A DNA stretch of 64,000 nt, from assembly GCF_900111685.1 (NCBI RefSeq), contig NZ_FOHX01000002.1, forward strand, positions 803,869 through 867,868. The letters are read 5' to 3'. The notes beneath the pieces were generated by a model. The model saw only the letters and a program-made list of their open reading frames with translations. It made no database searches and was not told the DNA's origin. Numbering within the stretch: the first letter of the stretch is position 1; every line of letters begins with the position of its first letter. Shown here piece by piece: positions 1 to 8,129 of the stretch. The stretch is from Nonomuraea wenchangensis. Its GTDB lineage: Bacteria > Actinomycetota > Actinomycetes > Streptosporangiales > Streptosporangiaceae. A program made the position numbers and the translations under genes.

Positions 1-1147
1 CGCTGGACCGCCGCACGAGCAGTTCGCCTGGCTGCGCGCCAACTCCCCCGTCCACTGGCATGAGGGCGAGCCCGGATTCTGGGCCGTCACCCGCTACGAC
101 GACGTGGTCCACATCTCGCGCCACTCCGAGCTCTTCTCCTCCCACCGCAGGCTCGCGCTCTTCGACGAGCTGGAGGAGGAGCAGATCGCCCTCCAGCGGC
201 TCATGATGCTCAACCAGGACCCGCCGGAGCACACCAGGCGCCGCTCGCTGGTCAACCGGGGCTTCACCCCGCGCACCATCAACGCCCTCGAAGAGCACAT
301 CCGCGACATCTGCGACGACCTCCTCGACAAGTGCACCGGCGAGATCGACTTCGTCACCGAGGTCGCCGCGCCCCTGCCCCTCTACGTCATCTGCGAGCTG
401 CTCGGCGCGCCCGTCGCCGACCGCGACAAGCTCTTCGCCTGGTCCAACCGCATGATCGGCGCCCAGGACCCCGACTACGCCGACGCGCCGGGCGAGGGCT
501 CCGACGCCGCCATGGAGGTCTACGCCTACGCCAACCAGCTCGCGGCGCAGCGCAAGGCCAACCCCAGGAACGACATCGTCACCAAGCTCCTGCAGCCCGA
601 CGAGCACGGCGAGACGCTCGACGAGAGCGAGTTCGACCTGTTCGTCCTCCTCCTGATCGTCGCCGGCAACGAGACCACCCGTAACGCGGCCTCCGGCGGC
701 ATGCTCACCTTCTTCGACCACCCGGACCAGTGGGACCGCCTCGTCGCCGACCCCACGCTGGCCAAGACCGCCGCCGACGAGATCGTCCGCTGGGTCTCCC
801 CCGTCAACCTCTTCCGCCGCACCTCGACCTGCGACCAGGTGATCGGCGGCCAGCCCATCAAGGCCGACGACAAGGTCGTCGTCTTCTACGGCTCCGCCAA
901 CCGCGACGCCTCCGTCTTTCCGGACGCCGAGACCTTCGACATCGGCCGCACCCCGAACCCGCACATCGGCTTCGGCGGCGGGGGCGCCCACTTCTGCCTG
1001 GGCAACCACCTGGCCAAGCTCGAACTCCGGGTCCTCTTCGAACAACTGGCCCGCCGCCGCCCCCGCCTCACCCAGTCCGGCCCGGCCAGCCGCCTCCGCT
1101 CCAACTTCATCAACGGCATCAAGGAACTCCCGGTCACCATCGGCTAG
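1..1147 (+). CDS. Cytochrome P450, 5' end outside window
   Basis: This is a haem monooxygenase that oxidises a small or lipid substrate with electrons from a ferredoxin. The frame is open from base 2, so the true start lies upstream and about 380 residues are visible. The oxygen-binding I-helix reads AGNETTRNA, and the haem loop FGGGGAHFCLGNHLAK carries the cysteine thiolate ligand near the C-terminus. The ending SNFINGIKELPVTIG resembles actinobacterial steroid or alkane-terminal P450s (CYP124/125/142 type), but I cannot fix the subfamily. A ferredoxin of the type that serves such enzymes lies at 15.6 kb, not adjacent. The family call is secure; the substrate is unknown. Confidence 0.93.
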   Translation, partial: AGPPHEQFAWLRANSPVHWHEGEPGFWAVTRYDDVVHISRHSELFSSHRRLALFDELEEEQIALQRLMMLNQDPPEHTRRRSLVNRGFTPRTINALEEHIRDICDDLLDKCTGEIDFVTEVAAPLPLYVICELLGAPVADRDKLFAWSNRMIGAQDPDYADAPGEGSDAAMEVYAYANQLAAQRKANPRNDIVTKLLQPDEHGETLDESEFDLFVLLLIVAGNETTRNAASGGMLTFFDHPDQWDRLVADPTLAKTAADEIVRWVSPVNLFRRTSTCDQVIGGQPIKADDKVVVFYGSANRDASVFPDAETFDIGRTPNPHIGFGGGGAHFCLGNHLAKLELRVLFEQLARRRPRLTQSGPASRLRSNFINGIKELPVTIG

Positions 1148-1358
1148 GCAGGCGGTGGACGTGATCGTCACGGCCGTGCCAGACTCCGTACGAAATATCA
1201 ACATTCAGCTAGTCAGCTAGCAGTCAGCGCCGGTCGGTCGGTGGAGTGCGCTGGCGTGCTCGCCTGGCCACTCGGCCGCGAGCACGTCAGGTCACGCTTC
1301 CGCGCGGGGTCCTGGACGTGTACGCGCGCCGAGCCGTACACCGAAAGGACCGACCATC

Positions 1359-2015
1359 ATGTCCACCGACCAGTTCGGGCTCGCCGGCGGCGACTACGTC
1401 CCCGACCCCGATCACGACACCACGCTGCTGCTGGACGCCTTCTACGAGCGCCTGGCCACGACGGATGCCGACCTCATGGCCGCCATGCGGGCGCGCCAGG
1501 ACGAACTCGAAGCCGCGAACCAGTCGCGGATCGTCGACGAGCCCGCACGACACAACCTGCGCCTGACCCTGGCCCTGGTCGCCGCCTATGAGGTCCTGCG
1601 GCCCAGGCTCGGCAGGCAACAGGCCATCGCCACCGTCCAGGCGGCGTTCGTCGAACCGCTCGGGGACGCCATGAAGCAAGGCACCCGGGCCATGCTTGAC
1701 CAGGCGCCAGACCCCTTCCGCGCCATGGTGGAGACGAGCAAGTCACGCGAGGAGCACGCGTTCGGAAAGGGTTTCGCCTTCGAGCGGCCCGTGGACGACG
1801 ACGAGCGCTATCACCTCGACGTACGCCGGTGCTTCTACCACGACGTCCTGGTCGCCAATGGGGCACCGGAACTGACCCCGGCCATGTGCGCGTTCGACGC
1901 CAACTGGATCGAGGCCATCGAGCCGCGCCGGCACGGCTTCCGCTTCGAGCGCCGCACCACGATCGGCACGGGCGGCACGCACTGCCCGTTCCACTTCGAC
2001 CGCATCACCGAGTAG
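1359..2015 (+). CDS. L-2-amino-thiazoline-4-carboxylic acid hydrolase-family protein
   Basis: This 218-residue cytosolic protein has no signal peptide or membrane segment. The C-terminal pattern (CFYHDVL, then CAFDANWIEAI, then a FERRTTIGTGGTHCPFHF ending) matches the ATC hydrolase-like family, in which conserved cysteines and an aspartate form the presumed active site. Most family members have no tested substrate, so hydrolysis of thiazoline carboxylate is not assured. The ATG at 1359 follows GAAAGGA. The gene stands alone between the P450 and the CRISPR remnant. The 211 bases upstream hold a short direct repeat of CAGCTAG near 1208 and nothing else I recognise. Confidence 0.7.
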   Translation: MSTDQFGLAGGDYVPDPDHDTTLLLDAFYERLATTDADLMAAMRARQDELEAANQSRIVDEPARHNLRLTLALVAAYEVLRPRLGRQQAIATVQAAFVEPLGDAMKQGTRAMLDQAPDPFRAMVETSKSREEHAFGKGFAFERPVDDDERYHLDVRRCFYHDVLVANGAPELTPAMCAFDANWIEAIEPRRHGFRFERRTTIGTGGTHCPFHFDRITE

Positions 2016-2269
2016 CGGGCATGACCGGTGGAAACGCCGGTCGAGCGCCTACTCATGTGTCCGACGGCGGCGTCTGACCTGCTGCGGCTGGCCGTACCGA
2101 ACACGTACGCAGGCCAGATGCCGTGCGACACTCATGTGCAGCCGCCACTGCAAGCAGGTGGGTGGGCGGCGTACCACTTCCACGGCCGCTTGACATGTCC
2201 AAAATGCCCGATCCCATGAAAGTGCTCAAAAACAGCCTCCGCGTCCGACAAACGCGCAGGTCAGCGAGT

Positions 2270-2420
2270 GTGCTCCCCGCGCACACGGGGATGGTCCCGG
2301 CAAGCCGAGGGCGTGCAACCAGGAGCGCGGGTGCTCCCCGCGCACACGGGGATGGTCCCGACACCGAACTGCACGCCCAAGCGGTCGAACTGTGCTCCCC
2401 GCGCACGCGGGGATGGTCCG
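2270..2420 (+). CRISPR. Minimal type I-E-like CRISPR array, three repeats, two spacers
   Basis: Three 29-base repeats start at 2270, 2331 and 2392, exactly 61 bases apart, leaving two unique 32-base spacers (2299-2330 and 2360-2391). The repeat begins GTGCTCCCCGCGCAC and ends GGGGATGGTCCC, the form seen in actinomycete type I-E systems, with an internal CCCCGCGCACACGGGG hairpin. Repeats 1 and 2 are identical. The third differs at two positions (GCACGC for GCACAC, and a final G for C), as a leader-distal terminal repeat does. The leader would then lie on the left, where 2200-2240 is AT-richer than its surroundings. No cas gene is visible in the window. Confidence 0.88.
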
Positions 2421-2490
2421 GATGGCGGGGCCGGCCTTTGGCGAGCGGAGGCTTCCCTCGAACCGGTTAGAGGCGATGCCTTGTCCCGTC

Positions 2491-3093
2491 CTACAGGTCG
2501 GCCCGCTGCAGGCCGTCCAACTTGACGAGTAGTTGCATGGCCACCGCGTACTCCAGCAGCCGGAACGCCTCCAACGGCACCTCCACCGCACGCCGAATCG
2601 CGCCCACCTTCCGCCCGGCGGCAGGTCGGTACACATCCGCCACCACCCCGTACGGCTCGCTACCGCACACCGTGTAGACGTACGACTCCGACCCCAGACG
2701 CGGGCACCACACGCGCGCCGCCGGGATGCACGAACGACAGGTAGGCGGCGCATGCGTGAACGGCCGACCATCAACTGCCACGCCCGGAGGCTCGGGCAGC
2801 AGCCACCAGATACGGCCACCGTCCACAGCCGACCGCCCGCACACCTGACACAGCAGGCGGAGCATGCAACGTCGCTGCCGCGCGGTGTTGACCAGCTTCC
2901 ACAACGGACGACCAGCCCGCGACAACCCCTGCCGATGCCACAGCACGCCGAACATCCAGTCGTGTGCCGTGGCATCGGTGTACGACAACCGCACCCCGTC
3001 GGTCGCCTCAGCATCCGCGACGAAAGCGACCTGATAGGACACGGCCTCACCCTCGAACGCGGTCACGTACGGGACCCTCGGACAGCCGCTCAC
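2491..3093 (-). CDS. Conserved hypothetical protein with paired cysteines
   Basis: I do not recognise a named family. The 200-residue protein has pairs CQVCG and CRSC in its middle that could bind a metal, a basic N-terminal half and no membrane segment. The GTG start overlaps the stop of the preceding gene as GTGA (3090-3093), so the two are translationally coupled and co-transcribed with the ATPase gene further upstream. Small proteins of this kind often accompany the XRE/DUF397/ATPase modules of actinomycetes. The real-gene call rests on the coupling and on coding-like composition. Confidence 0.6.
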   Translation of the reverse strand: MSGCPRVPYVTAFEGEAVSYQVAFVADAEATDGVRLSYTDATAHDWMFGVLWHRQGLSRAGRPLWKLVNTARQRRCMLRLLCQVCGRSAVDGGRIWWLLPEPPGVAVDGRPFTHAPPTCRSCIPAARVWCPRLGSESYVYTVCGSEPYGVVADVYRPAAGRKVGAIRRAVEVPLEAFRLLEYAVAMQLLVKLDGLQRADL

Positions 3094-3500
3094 CCCCGCC
3101 CGCCCTCACCGGAGTACGGTCGGCGAACCTCCGGCCTGACCTCGCCGTACATCCGGCTGTACCGCTCCCGATACAAGCCCTCGATCCGCCGCACCGCCAT
3201 CTCCACCGCCGCGCACGGGCACACGGTGTACTTCCGTCTCCCCGTGCCGCTCCCGTCGTCCAGGGACCAGCGGAACCGCCACTCCCCGCCGCTCCACTCG
3301 CACCACACCACCAAGCCCACTGACCAGATCCCGACCAGCGCGATCCCCTGAGCTTCGAAGACCTGCGAGTCGATCCCACCGCCGCCCAAGGCCGCCGCCA
3401 ACTCCCGCGCCAGATGTCCCGCCGGGCTCCCCTGCACACTGGCCGTCACCGGCTTTCCCTTCTCCTGGATGAAAGCCTTCAGTGGGCCAGTTGAGCCCAC
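3090..3500 (-). CDS. Hypothetical protein in the ATPase operon
   Basis: The 136-residue product has no recognised domain. It contains a hydrophobic WSVGLVVWCEW strand region, a TVCPC motif and a basic tyrosine-rich C-terminus (YRERYSRMYGEV). The GTG at 3500 lies inside the 3' end of the preceding ATPase gene, overlapping it by about 22 bases, and the stop overlaps the next gene by 4 bases. Because of the frameshift in the ATPase gene, the disrupted N-terminal part runs straight into this frame, so as sequenced the two could be read as one 335-residue chimera. I read them as separate genes. The start is uncertain. Confidence 0.5.
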   Translation of the reverse strand: MGSTGPLKAFIQEKGKPVTASVQGSPAGHLARELAAALGGGGIDSQVFEAQGIALVGIWSVGLVVWCEWSGGEWRFRWSLDDGSGTGRRKYTVCPCAAVEMAVRRIEGLYRERYSRMYGEVRPEVRRPYSGEGGRG

Positions 3501-3905
3501 ACGATGCGTTCGCCCGTCGCCTTGCGGTCGGTTCCCCAACATCCGAAGGTAAGCTCGTCCACGATCCACAACCCCCTGCCGCGCACCTCGTGCAAATGAG
3601 GCAGACACGGGACGGGCACACCCGCCGCCAGACCAGGGTCGGTAACGGTCAGCTGCCAGTAACGCCGTCCCCCCCTTCTCCACCGTCCGCAGGGTCATCC
3701 GCACCCATGCGCCGGCACCGTGAACCACGGCGTTCGTGACCAGCTCCGAGGCGATGAGCTGCACATCCCCCAATGCCGGATCGGGCCCCATCCACGCCCG
3801 AAGCTCCGCCCTCGCCAGCGGAACGACCAGGCGGCGATCACCCATCTCGCTCGTCAGCCATACCTTGATGCCTGCGCATGAGGGGTCCGATAGAGACGCT
3901 TGCAT
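3479..3905 (-). pseudogene. Anti-sigma/HATPase_c_2-type ATP-binding protein, frameshifted
   Basis: This is a Bergerat-fold ATPase of the RsbW-like group that sits beside XRE/DUF397 regulators. The ATG at 3905 follows GAGGTG. The first part carries the N box (ASELVTNAVVHG). The reading frame then breaks at a run of seven C at 3669-3675. Removing one base restores TVTDPG, a RGRGLWIVDEL ATP-lid region and a normal end at 3479 (WAQLAH). The intact product would be about 141 residues, normal for the family. The shift could be a true pseudogene, a slippage-controlled switch or a sequencing error; the sequence alone cannot decide. Confidence 0.75.
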
Positions 3906-4011
3906 TTGGGTCACCTCGAAACGTACATCTTCGGTGGTGCTTGTGCGGTCACACGTCTCAAGAATGGCCCTGGTCACACGCGATGTCGTTCGTAATTCCC
4001 CTCCAAAAGTT

Positions 4012-4024
4012 CCACAACATGTGG
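4012..4024. promoter_or_regulatory. Inverted repeat between divergent XRE and ATPase genes
   Basis: CCACA-ACA-TGTGG forms a short dyad in the 163-base divergent promoter region, 45 bases upstream of the XRE start. A site here could serve autoregulation by the XRE protein. This is an inference from position and symmetry only. Confidence 0.3.
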
Positions 4025-4068
4025 TTACCTCGTACGTAGGAATGTCGGGCCCGACGAAAGGGTGTGAT

Positions 4069-4881
4069 ATGGCGGGAGAAGGGAATGACACCGCCAAAGC
4101 AGCTTTGACGGAATATCGGGCACGAATGCTTAAGTATCGGACCGCAAGGGGGCATACTCACGCGAGTCTCGCGCCATTACTTCCCGCCAGCGAGAGCCTG
4201 GTAGGGGCCGTGGAGCGAGGCACACGAGTACCTACAGAGCCCTTCACCCGTCAGTTGGAAAGGGTGTACGGCCTCAACGGGGAGCTGCTTGAGCTACTCC
4301 CGATCATCAGGAACGTCAGCCCCAAGTGGTTCCGCAAGTGGCCGGCCATCGAGCAGACGGCCAAGGTCATTCGCGCCTATCAACTGGCGCTCATCCCGGG
4401 TCTCCTCCAAACCGCCGACTACGCTCGAGCAATCTTCCAAGGAGAGCCGGGCGCTATGCCGGGCGAGGTGGAGAAGGCCGTCAAGGCGCGACTCCAACGT
4501 CAGGCGATTCTCGACCGACAAAATCCTCCCGGGGTTTCCTTCATCCTGGACGAGAGCGTCTTGATCCGGCAGATCGGCGGTCGCGGGGTGATGAGGGCGC
4601 AGCTCACCTATCTGGTGGACATGATGACCCGGCCATGGGTTACGGTGCGGATCATCCCTCTGTCATCAGGAGCGACGGCGGGTTTGATCGCACCGTTCGT
4701 GATCGCACAGGACGGCGACACCCACGCGGCTTTCCTTGAGAGCGCCGAGAGCGGAGAGGTCACCCACGACGTGGGCATGGTCCAAAAGCTGTCTGAGCGG
4801 TGGGAGTTTCTGTCTGGCCTGGCGCAACCCACCTACGAGACCGAGAAGATCATCCGGAGAGTGATGGAGTATGACGCCTGA
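4069..4881 (+). CDS. XRE-family regulator with DUF5753 domain
   Basis: The 270-residue protein has an N-terminal Cro/C1-type helix-turn-helix (residues about 15-70, with the VGAVERGTRVP recognition region) followed by a DUF5753 domain (residues about 85-260, with ALIPGLLQTADYARA and LTYLVDMM). Such proteins pair with small DUF397 proteins in actinomycetes and affect development or antibiotic production. The ATG at 4069 is chosen because AAAGGG stands seven bases upstream; an in-frame ATG at 4042 has poorer spacing. The DUF397 gene overlaps its 3' end and the frameshifted ATPase gene is divergent. The pair is probably autoregulated from the shared promoter region. Confidence 0.92.
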   Translation: MAGEGNDTAKAALTEYRARMLKYRTARGHTHASLAPLLPASESLVGAVERGTRVPTEPFTRQLERVYGLNGELLELLPIIRNVSPKWFRKWPAIEQTAKVIRAYQLALIPGLLQTADYARAIFQGEPGAMPGEVEKAVKARLQRQAILDRQNPPGVSFILDESVLIRQIGGRGVMRAQLTYLVDMMTRPWVTVRIIPLSSGATAGLIAPFVIAQDGDTHAAFLESAESGEVTHDVGMVQKLSERWEFLSGLAQPTYETEKIIRRVMEYDA

Positions 4882-5083
4882 AGAAGAGCTCGCTTCTGCT
4901 GCTTGGCGCAAAGCCACGGCCAGCGGCGGAACCGGTGGAGACTGTGTAGAGGTCGCCCCTCTCGATGGCGGGCGCGTGGCCGTGAGGGACAGCAAGGATC
5001 GCAGCGGGCCTGCCCTGGTCTTCACTGCGTCGGAGTGGGCCGCTTTCAAGGACGGCATGTCCAGGGGCGAATTCGACTTTTGA
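4871..5083 (+). CDS. DUF397 small protein, partner of the XRE regulator
   Basis: The 70-residue acidic protein shows the DUF397 signature: WRKATASGG near the start, GDCVEVAPL, VAVRDSKDRSGPALVF and WAAFKDGM near the end. It overlaps the XRE gene by 11 bases, so translation is coupled. DUF397 proteins act with their cognate XRE protein, probably by direct binding, in an arrangement compared to antitoxin or anti-regulator modules. It has no enzyme motif. Confidence 0.93.
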   Translation: MTPEEELASAAWRKATASGGTGGDCVEVAPLDGGRVAVRDSKDRSGPALVFTASEWAAFKDGMSRGEFDF

Positions 5084-5094
5084 GCGGTCACGAG

Positions 5095-5120
5095 AGGGCC
5101 TGCCTTCCGGGGTAGGCCCT
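5095..5120 (+). terminator. Hairpin after DUF397 gene
   Basis: AGGGCCTGCC pairs with GGTAGGCCCT (ten pairs with one G-T) around a six-base loop, 11 bases after the DUF397 stop. No T tract follows, as is common in actinomycetes. Confidence 0.7.
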
Positions 5121-5205
5121 CCCGCATGTCCTTGATCTCTACAGAAGGTGTGTGGGTCCATACGTACATGGGCCCGTTGCGGACTCGCGTTCCCCGTCCC
5201 TGTCG

Positions 5206-6093
5206 TTACCAGGATGTCCAGTCGTTGTCGGGGTCAGGGCGGCGGCGGCTGCCTCCCCGGGAGGTGCGGTAGTGGGGGCGGCGGCGGGCGGCGCGGATGT
5301 TGCGGAGGATGCGGGTCGTGGTCTCCGGGCCGGGGCGCCAGCCGCGTTCGATCAGGGCGTTCGCGACGTGGTGGAGGAGGTCGGCGATCTGGCCGGGGAT
5401 GACGTCACGGCGTACGGCGATCACGCGCCAGCCGCGCCGGCGGAGCTCCTCGCGGCGATCGGTGTCGCGTTGGCGGTCGGCGGGTGAGGTGTGGTGTTCC
5501 TGGCCGTCGTACTCGACGGCGACCTTGTACGCCTCCCAGCCCAGGTCGAGGTAGGCGTGGTGGTCGTCGCCCAGGTCGACTCTGATCTGGGTGGAGGGCC
5601 TGGGGAGGCCGCCCTCGATGAGGATCACGCGGAGCCAGCTCTCCCGAGGGGAGGCGGCTCCCCGGTCGGCGAGGCTGAGGGTGTCGCGCAACTGCCAGGA
5701 GTTGAGCGGGCGGTGCCACAGCGCCTCCAGGTCGAGCCCCTTGCGGGCGAACCGGTCGAGGATCGCCACCGCCTCCATGCGGGGGAGGTAGCGGGCGCAG
5801 TCGAGGGCCGTACGTTCCATGGTGGTGAGGCGGACGCCCTTGTGCGTGGTGATGTCGGCTTCGGGCAGCGGCGCCAGGTAGGTCACGCAGCCGGGGATGG
5901 TGAGGTGGCCGGGGGCGATCAATTCGACTGGCCAGTCGTCGCCGGTGTGGGAGGGGAGGACGTCGAGGTCCCAGATGTGGGCGGCGGTTCGGCGGCAGGC
6001 GGTGGCTTGTGGGATGGATCGGGTGATTTGGCGGGTCCGGTCGATCAGCGGGTCTTCGGCGGGTCTGGGTGGGGCCTCGTGGGGGTGGGTCAT
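5206..6093 (-). CDS. DUF559-type endonuclease-like protein with AbiEi-like N-terminus
   Basis: The 295-residue protein ends in a DUF559/Vsr-like PD-(D/E)XK nuclease fold. ESWLRVILIEGGL starts the domain, then YLDLGWEAYKVAVEYDGQEHH supplies the acidic and lysine residues, and RREELRRRGWRVIAVRRD follows. The N-terminal half resembles the AbiEi/transcriptional regulator proteins common in actinobacteria, without a clear helix-turn-helix. No partner toxin, methylase or mismatch-repair gene is adjacent, so its substrate is unknown. Arg-rich residues at the C-terminus could bind nucleic acid. It stands alone, 112 bases from the DUF397 gene and convergent with it. Confidence 0.7.
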   Translation of the reverse strand: MTHPHEAPPRPAEDPLIDRTRQITRSIPQATACRRTAAHIWDLDVLPSHTGDDWPVELIAPGHLTIPGCVTYLAPLPEADITTHKGVRLTTMERTALDCARYLPRMEAVAILDRFARKGLDLEALWHRPLNSWQLRDTLSLADRGAASPRESWLRVILIEGGLPRPSTQIRVDLGDDHHAYLDLGWEAYKVAVEYDGQEHHTSPADRQRDTDRREELRRRGWRVIAVRRDVIPGQIADLLHHVANALIERGWRPGPETTTRILRNIRAARRRPHYRTSRGGSRRRPDPDNDWTSW

Positions 6094-6161
6094 GTGGTCA
6101 GGATGGTGATGGCGGCTTGCGGGCGGGCGGCCGAGCGGGGTTCTGGGGATAACCGGCGGGG

Positions 6162-6572
6162 TCAGGGGTGCAGGGTGAGGCCCTTCAGGGTTTTGTCGAG
6201 AGCGTTGCGGGGGCCGTGGACGGCCAGGCCGACCAGCAGCAACTCGTCGCTCGCCACGGCCCGCACCGTCGCCCGGTTGTCCGCGTCGTGGCCCGTCTTG
6301 AACATCTCCTCGATGTAGACGGCCACGTCCATCCCCCGCCCGATCGCCTTCTCACGAATCCCGCGCAGTTGCGCCGGCCCGCCCTCGTACACGAGCACCG
6401 GCTGGCGGAACATCGGCAGGTACGCGACGCCCGACCCGTCCCCGTACGGCTCCCCCATGGTCTCCGGCACCCCGCCCGCCACCGCGCTCGCGAGGAAGGC
6501 GGTCACGTTGAGGCGCTGCCAGACGGCCAGGTCGTCGCGTACCACGATGGCGATCTTCGTATCGAAACGCAT
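6162..6572 (-). CDS. DUF2000 family protein
   Basis: The 136-residue cytosolic protein matches the DUF2000 family (peptidyl-tRNA hydrolase II-like fold) along its length: MRFDTKIAIVVRDDLAVWQRLNVTAFL at the start in segments, GEPYGDGSG, QPVLVYEG, EEMFKTGHDADNR and LVGLAVHGPRN at the end. The reaction is not established for this family. The ATG at 6572 gives the usual N-terminus. It is followed by only 68 bases to the DUF559 gene on the same strand, and preceded by the AHSA1 gene 59 bases away, so it may be the distal gene of the ArsR/AHSA1 operon. Confidence 0.85.
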   Translation of the reverse strand: MRFDTKIAIVVRDDLAVWQRLNVTAFLASAVAGGVPETMGEPYGDGSGVAYLPMFRQPVLVYEGGPAQLRGIREKAIGRGMDVAVYIEEMFKTGHDADNRATVRAVASDELLLVGLAVHGPRNALDKTLKGLTLHP

Positions 6573-6631
6573 GGCCCATGAGCATCCCCGTCCACGGGCC
6601 ACCCGTCTTGTACGCTCGTGCGCCCGAGCCC

Positions 6632-7501
6632 CTACGCCGACTCCAGGATCGGACGCCAGTCCGGCACCTCGTGGTAGCGGCGCAGCTCCGCCAGCCCCGC
6701 CACGATGCCGCCCCACGCCGCGTACGGCGGCCGCTCGGCGTCGAAGCCGCTCTGCATCAGCGTCAGCCGCGTACGCCCGCCGCTGCCCTCCAGCTCCCAC
6801 GTCCCGACGCCGCCGTCGCCCCAGTCGAGCGAGAACGTGCGCCCGGGCACCAGCTCCAGCACCTTGGCCGGGCTCGGGTCGTTGTCCAGGCCGCCCATGG
6901 CGAAGCGCCCGCCCACGTACGGCTCGATCTCGATCGGGTACCCGAACCACTTCGTCACGGCGTCGCTGTCGATCAGCGAGGCGAACACGTCCGCCGCCGG
7001 GGCGTCCACGACGGTCTCGGCGCGCAGCTCGGACGAGGTGAAGTCGACCCGCGGCGTCAGCTCGCGCCCCTCCAGGTGCTCGGCCAGGTTGGCGATGGCC
7101 AGGCACCAGTACGTCTGCAGCACGCCCCGGATGCTCTTGCCCGTGATGACGTCCTGGAAGTCGAAGTGGCTCTGGGACACCGTGAGGAACGTGGCGACCG
7201 GGCCGTCGGGCTCAAGCGCGAACTCGGTGGTGGTCTCCTCACCGTCGAGGACCCACGCGAAGCGCACGGTACGGTCGTCGGCGTGCAGTAAACGCTGGTG
7301 CGGCGCGTCGCCCTCGGGGGTGCTGGGACCCCAGAAGGCGTAGCGTCCGGCGGGCAGGTCCACCTCGGCCTGCTCGGCCAGCCAGACGCGCAGCTCGGCG
7401 GGGTCGGTCAGCGCCTCGCGGACCCGCGCGATCGGGGCCGGGACGCGGGCGCGCAGCATCATGGGGGCGGCGGGCTCAGGCGTCTGCGGTTCGTCGGTCA
7501 T
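6632..7501 (-). CDS. Two-domain AHSA1/SRPBCC protein
   Basis: The 289-residue protein contains two START-like AHSA1 domains. The first runs from about residue 14 to 145 (APIARVREALTDPAELRVWLAE, then GRYAFWGPSTPEG). The second runs from about 155 to 285 (VDAPAADVFASLIDSDAVTKWFG, GGRFAMGG, RTFSLDWGDGGVGTWEL). The fold makes a hydrophobic cavity for lipids or aromatic ligands; in actinobacteria these are often encoded with an ArsR-type regulator, as here. The upstream regulator gene overlaps it by 26 bases. The ligand is unknown. Confidence 0.88.
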   Translation of the reverse strand: MTDEPQTPEPAAPMMLRARVPAPIARVREALTDPAELRVWLAEQAEVDLPAGRYAFWGPSTPEGDAPHQRLLHADDRTVRFAWVLDGEETTTEFALEPDGPVATFLTVSQSHFDFQDVITGKSIRGVLQTYWCLAIANLAEHLEGRELTPRVDFTSSELRAETVVDAPAADVFASLIDSDAVTKWFGYPIEIEPYVGGRFAMGGLDNDPSPAKVLELVPGRTFSLDWGDGGVGTWELEGSGGRTRLTLMQSGFDAERPPYAAWGGIVAGLAELRRYHEVPDWRPILESA

Positions 7502-8072
7502 CGTCAGCGTCTCCTCGACGGTCGTCGGTCTTCGGGTAGCAGGCCACGGCGAGTTTGAAGGCGTCGCCCTCGGCGCCGCCGTAGCGGGTGAACAGGTCCT
7601 GGAGCATCGTCTGCAGCTCGGTGAGGAACTGCTGGCGCTGCTCGGTCCGTAGGTGGATCTCGCCGGACAGGCCGACGGAGGGCAGCTCGGGCGCGGTGCG
7701 GTCGAGCGCCGCGATGTCCTCCTGCACCTCCTCCATGAGATCCAGGAGGTAGCCGAGGCTGAGCTCGTCGCTGGCCCGGCGCAGGCCGCCGATGCGGCCG
7801 ACCAGACGTGGCGACAGCCAGTACGACCGCGCGCCGGCCTGGTAGATCCCCTCGGAGATCCCCCGGACCTTGCGCTCGGCGACCTGGTCCACGAGGCCCG
7901 CCTCGACGAGGCGTTTCACGTGGTAGTAGACGCGCTGCGGCGTCTGGCCCAGGACTGCGGCGACCTCCGAGCAGGTGCGAGGCTCGGCGAGTTGCCGCAG
8001 CACCTCGACGCGTTGCGGCTTGAGCAGCGCCTCGGCCTGCTCGATGGCTTCCAGGTACAGGATGTCTCTCAT
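7476..8072 (-). CDS. ArsR-type winged-helix regulator of the AHSA1 gene
   Basis: The product (198 residues from this start) has a winged helix near the N-terminus (KPQRVEVLRQLAEPRTCSEVAAVLGQTPQRVYYHVKRLVEAGLV), shown here in family-typical order: helix, recognition helix, wing. A longer C-terminal dimerisation or ligand region follows. I chose the ATG at 8072 because AAAGGA stands 11 bases upstream; an ATG at 8084 would touch that sequence. It overlaps the AHSA1 gene, so the two are one operon, and diverges from an AraC gene. A TTTACGTAAA palindrome just upstream is a likely operator. Confidence 0.85.
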   Translation of the reverse strand: MRDILYLEAIEQAEALLKPQRVEVLRQLAEPRTCSEVAAVLGQTPQRVYYHVKRLVEAGLVDQVAERKVRGISEGIYQAGARSYWLSPRLVGRIGGLRRASDELSLGYLLDLMEEVQEDIAALDRTAPELPSVGLSGEIHLRTEQRQQFLTELQTMLQDLFTRYGGAEGDAFKLAVACYPKTDDRRGDADDDRRTADA

Positions 8073-8086
8073 CGCAAAAAACATCC

Positions 8087-8096
8087 TTTACGTAAA
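8087..8096. promoter_or_regulatory. Palindrome TTTACGTAAA in ArsR/AraC divergent region
   Basis: This perfect 10-base palindrome lies 15 bases upstream of the ArsR start and 34 bases upstream of the AraC start, in an AT-rich patch of otherwise GC-rich DNA. It overlaps the position expected for transcription start or ribosome loading of the ArsR gene and is a candidate autoregulatory operator. Confidence 0.4.
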
Positions 8097-8129
8097 AATG
8101 CTCTTTGTCAATGGGGGGCGCGAGGAAGA

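Noticed and set aside
2226..2470. Open frames running through the CRISPR repeats on both strands.
   Set aside because: The 61-base repeat periodicity and absence of starts or domains show that these are by-products of the array.
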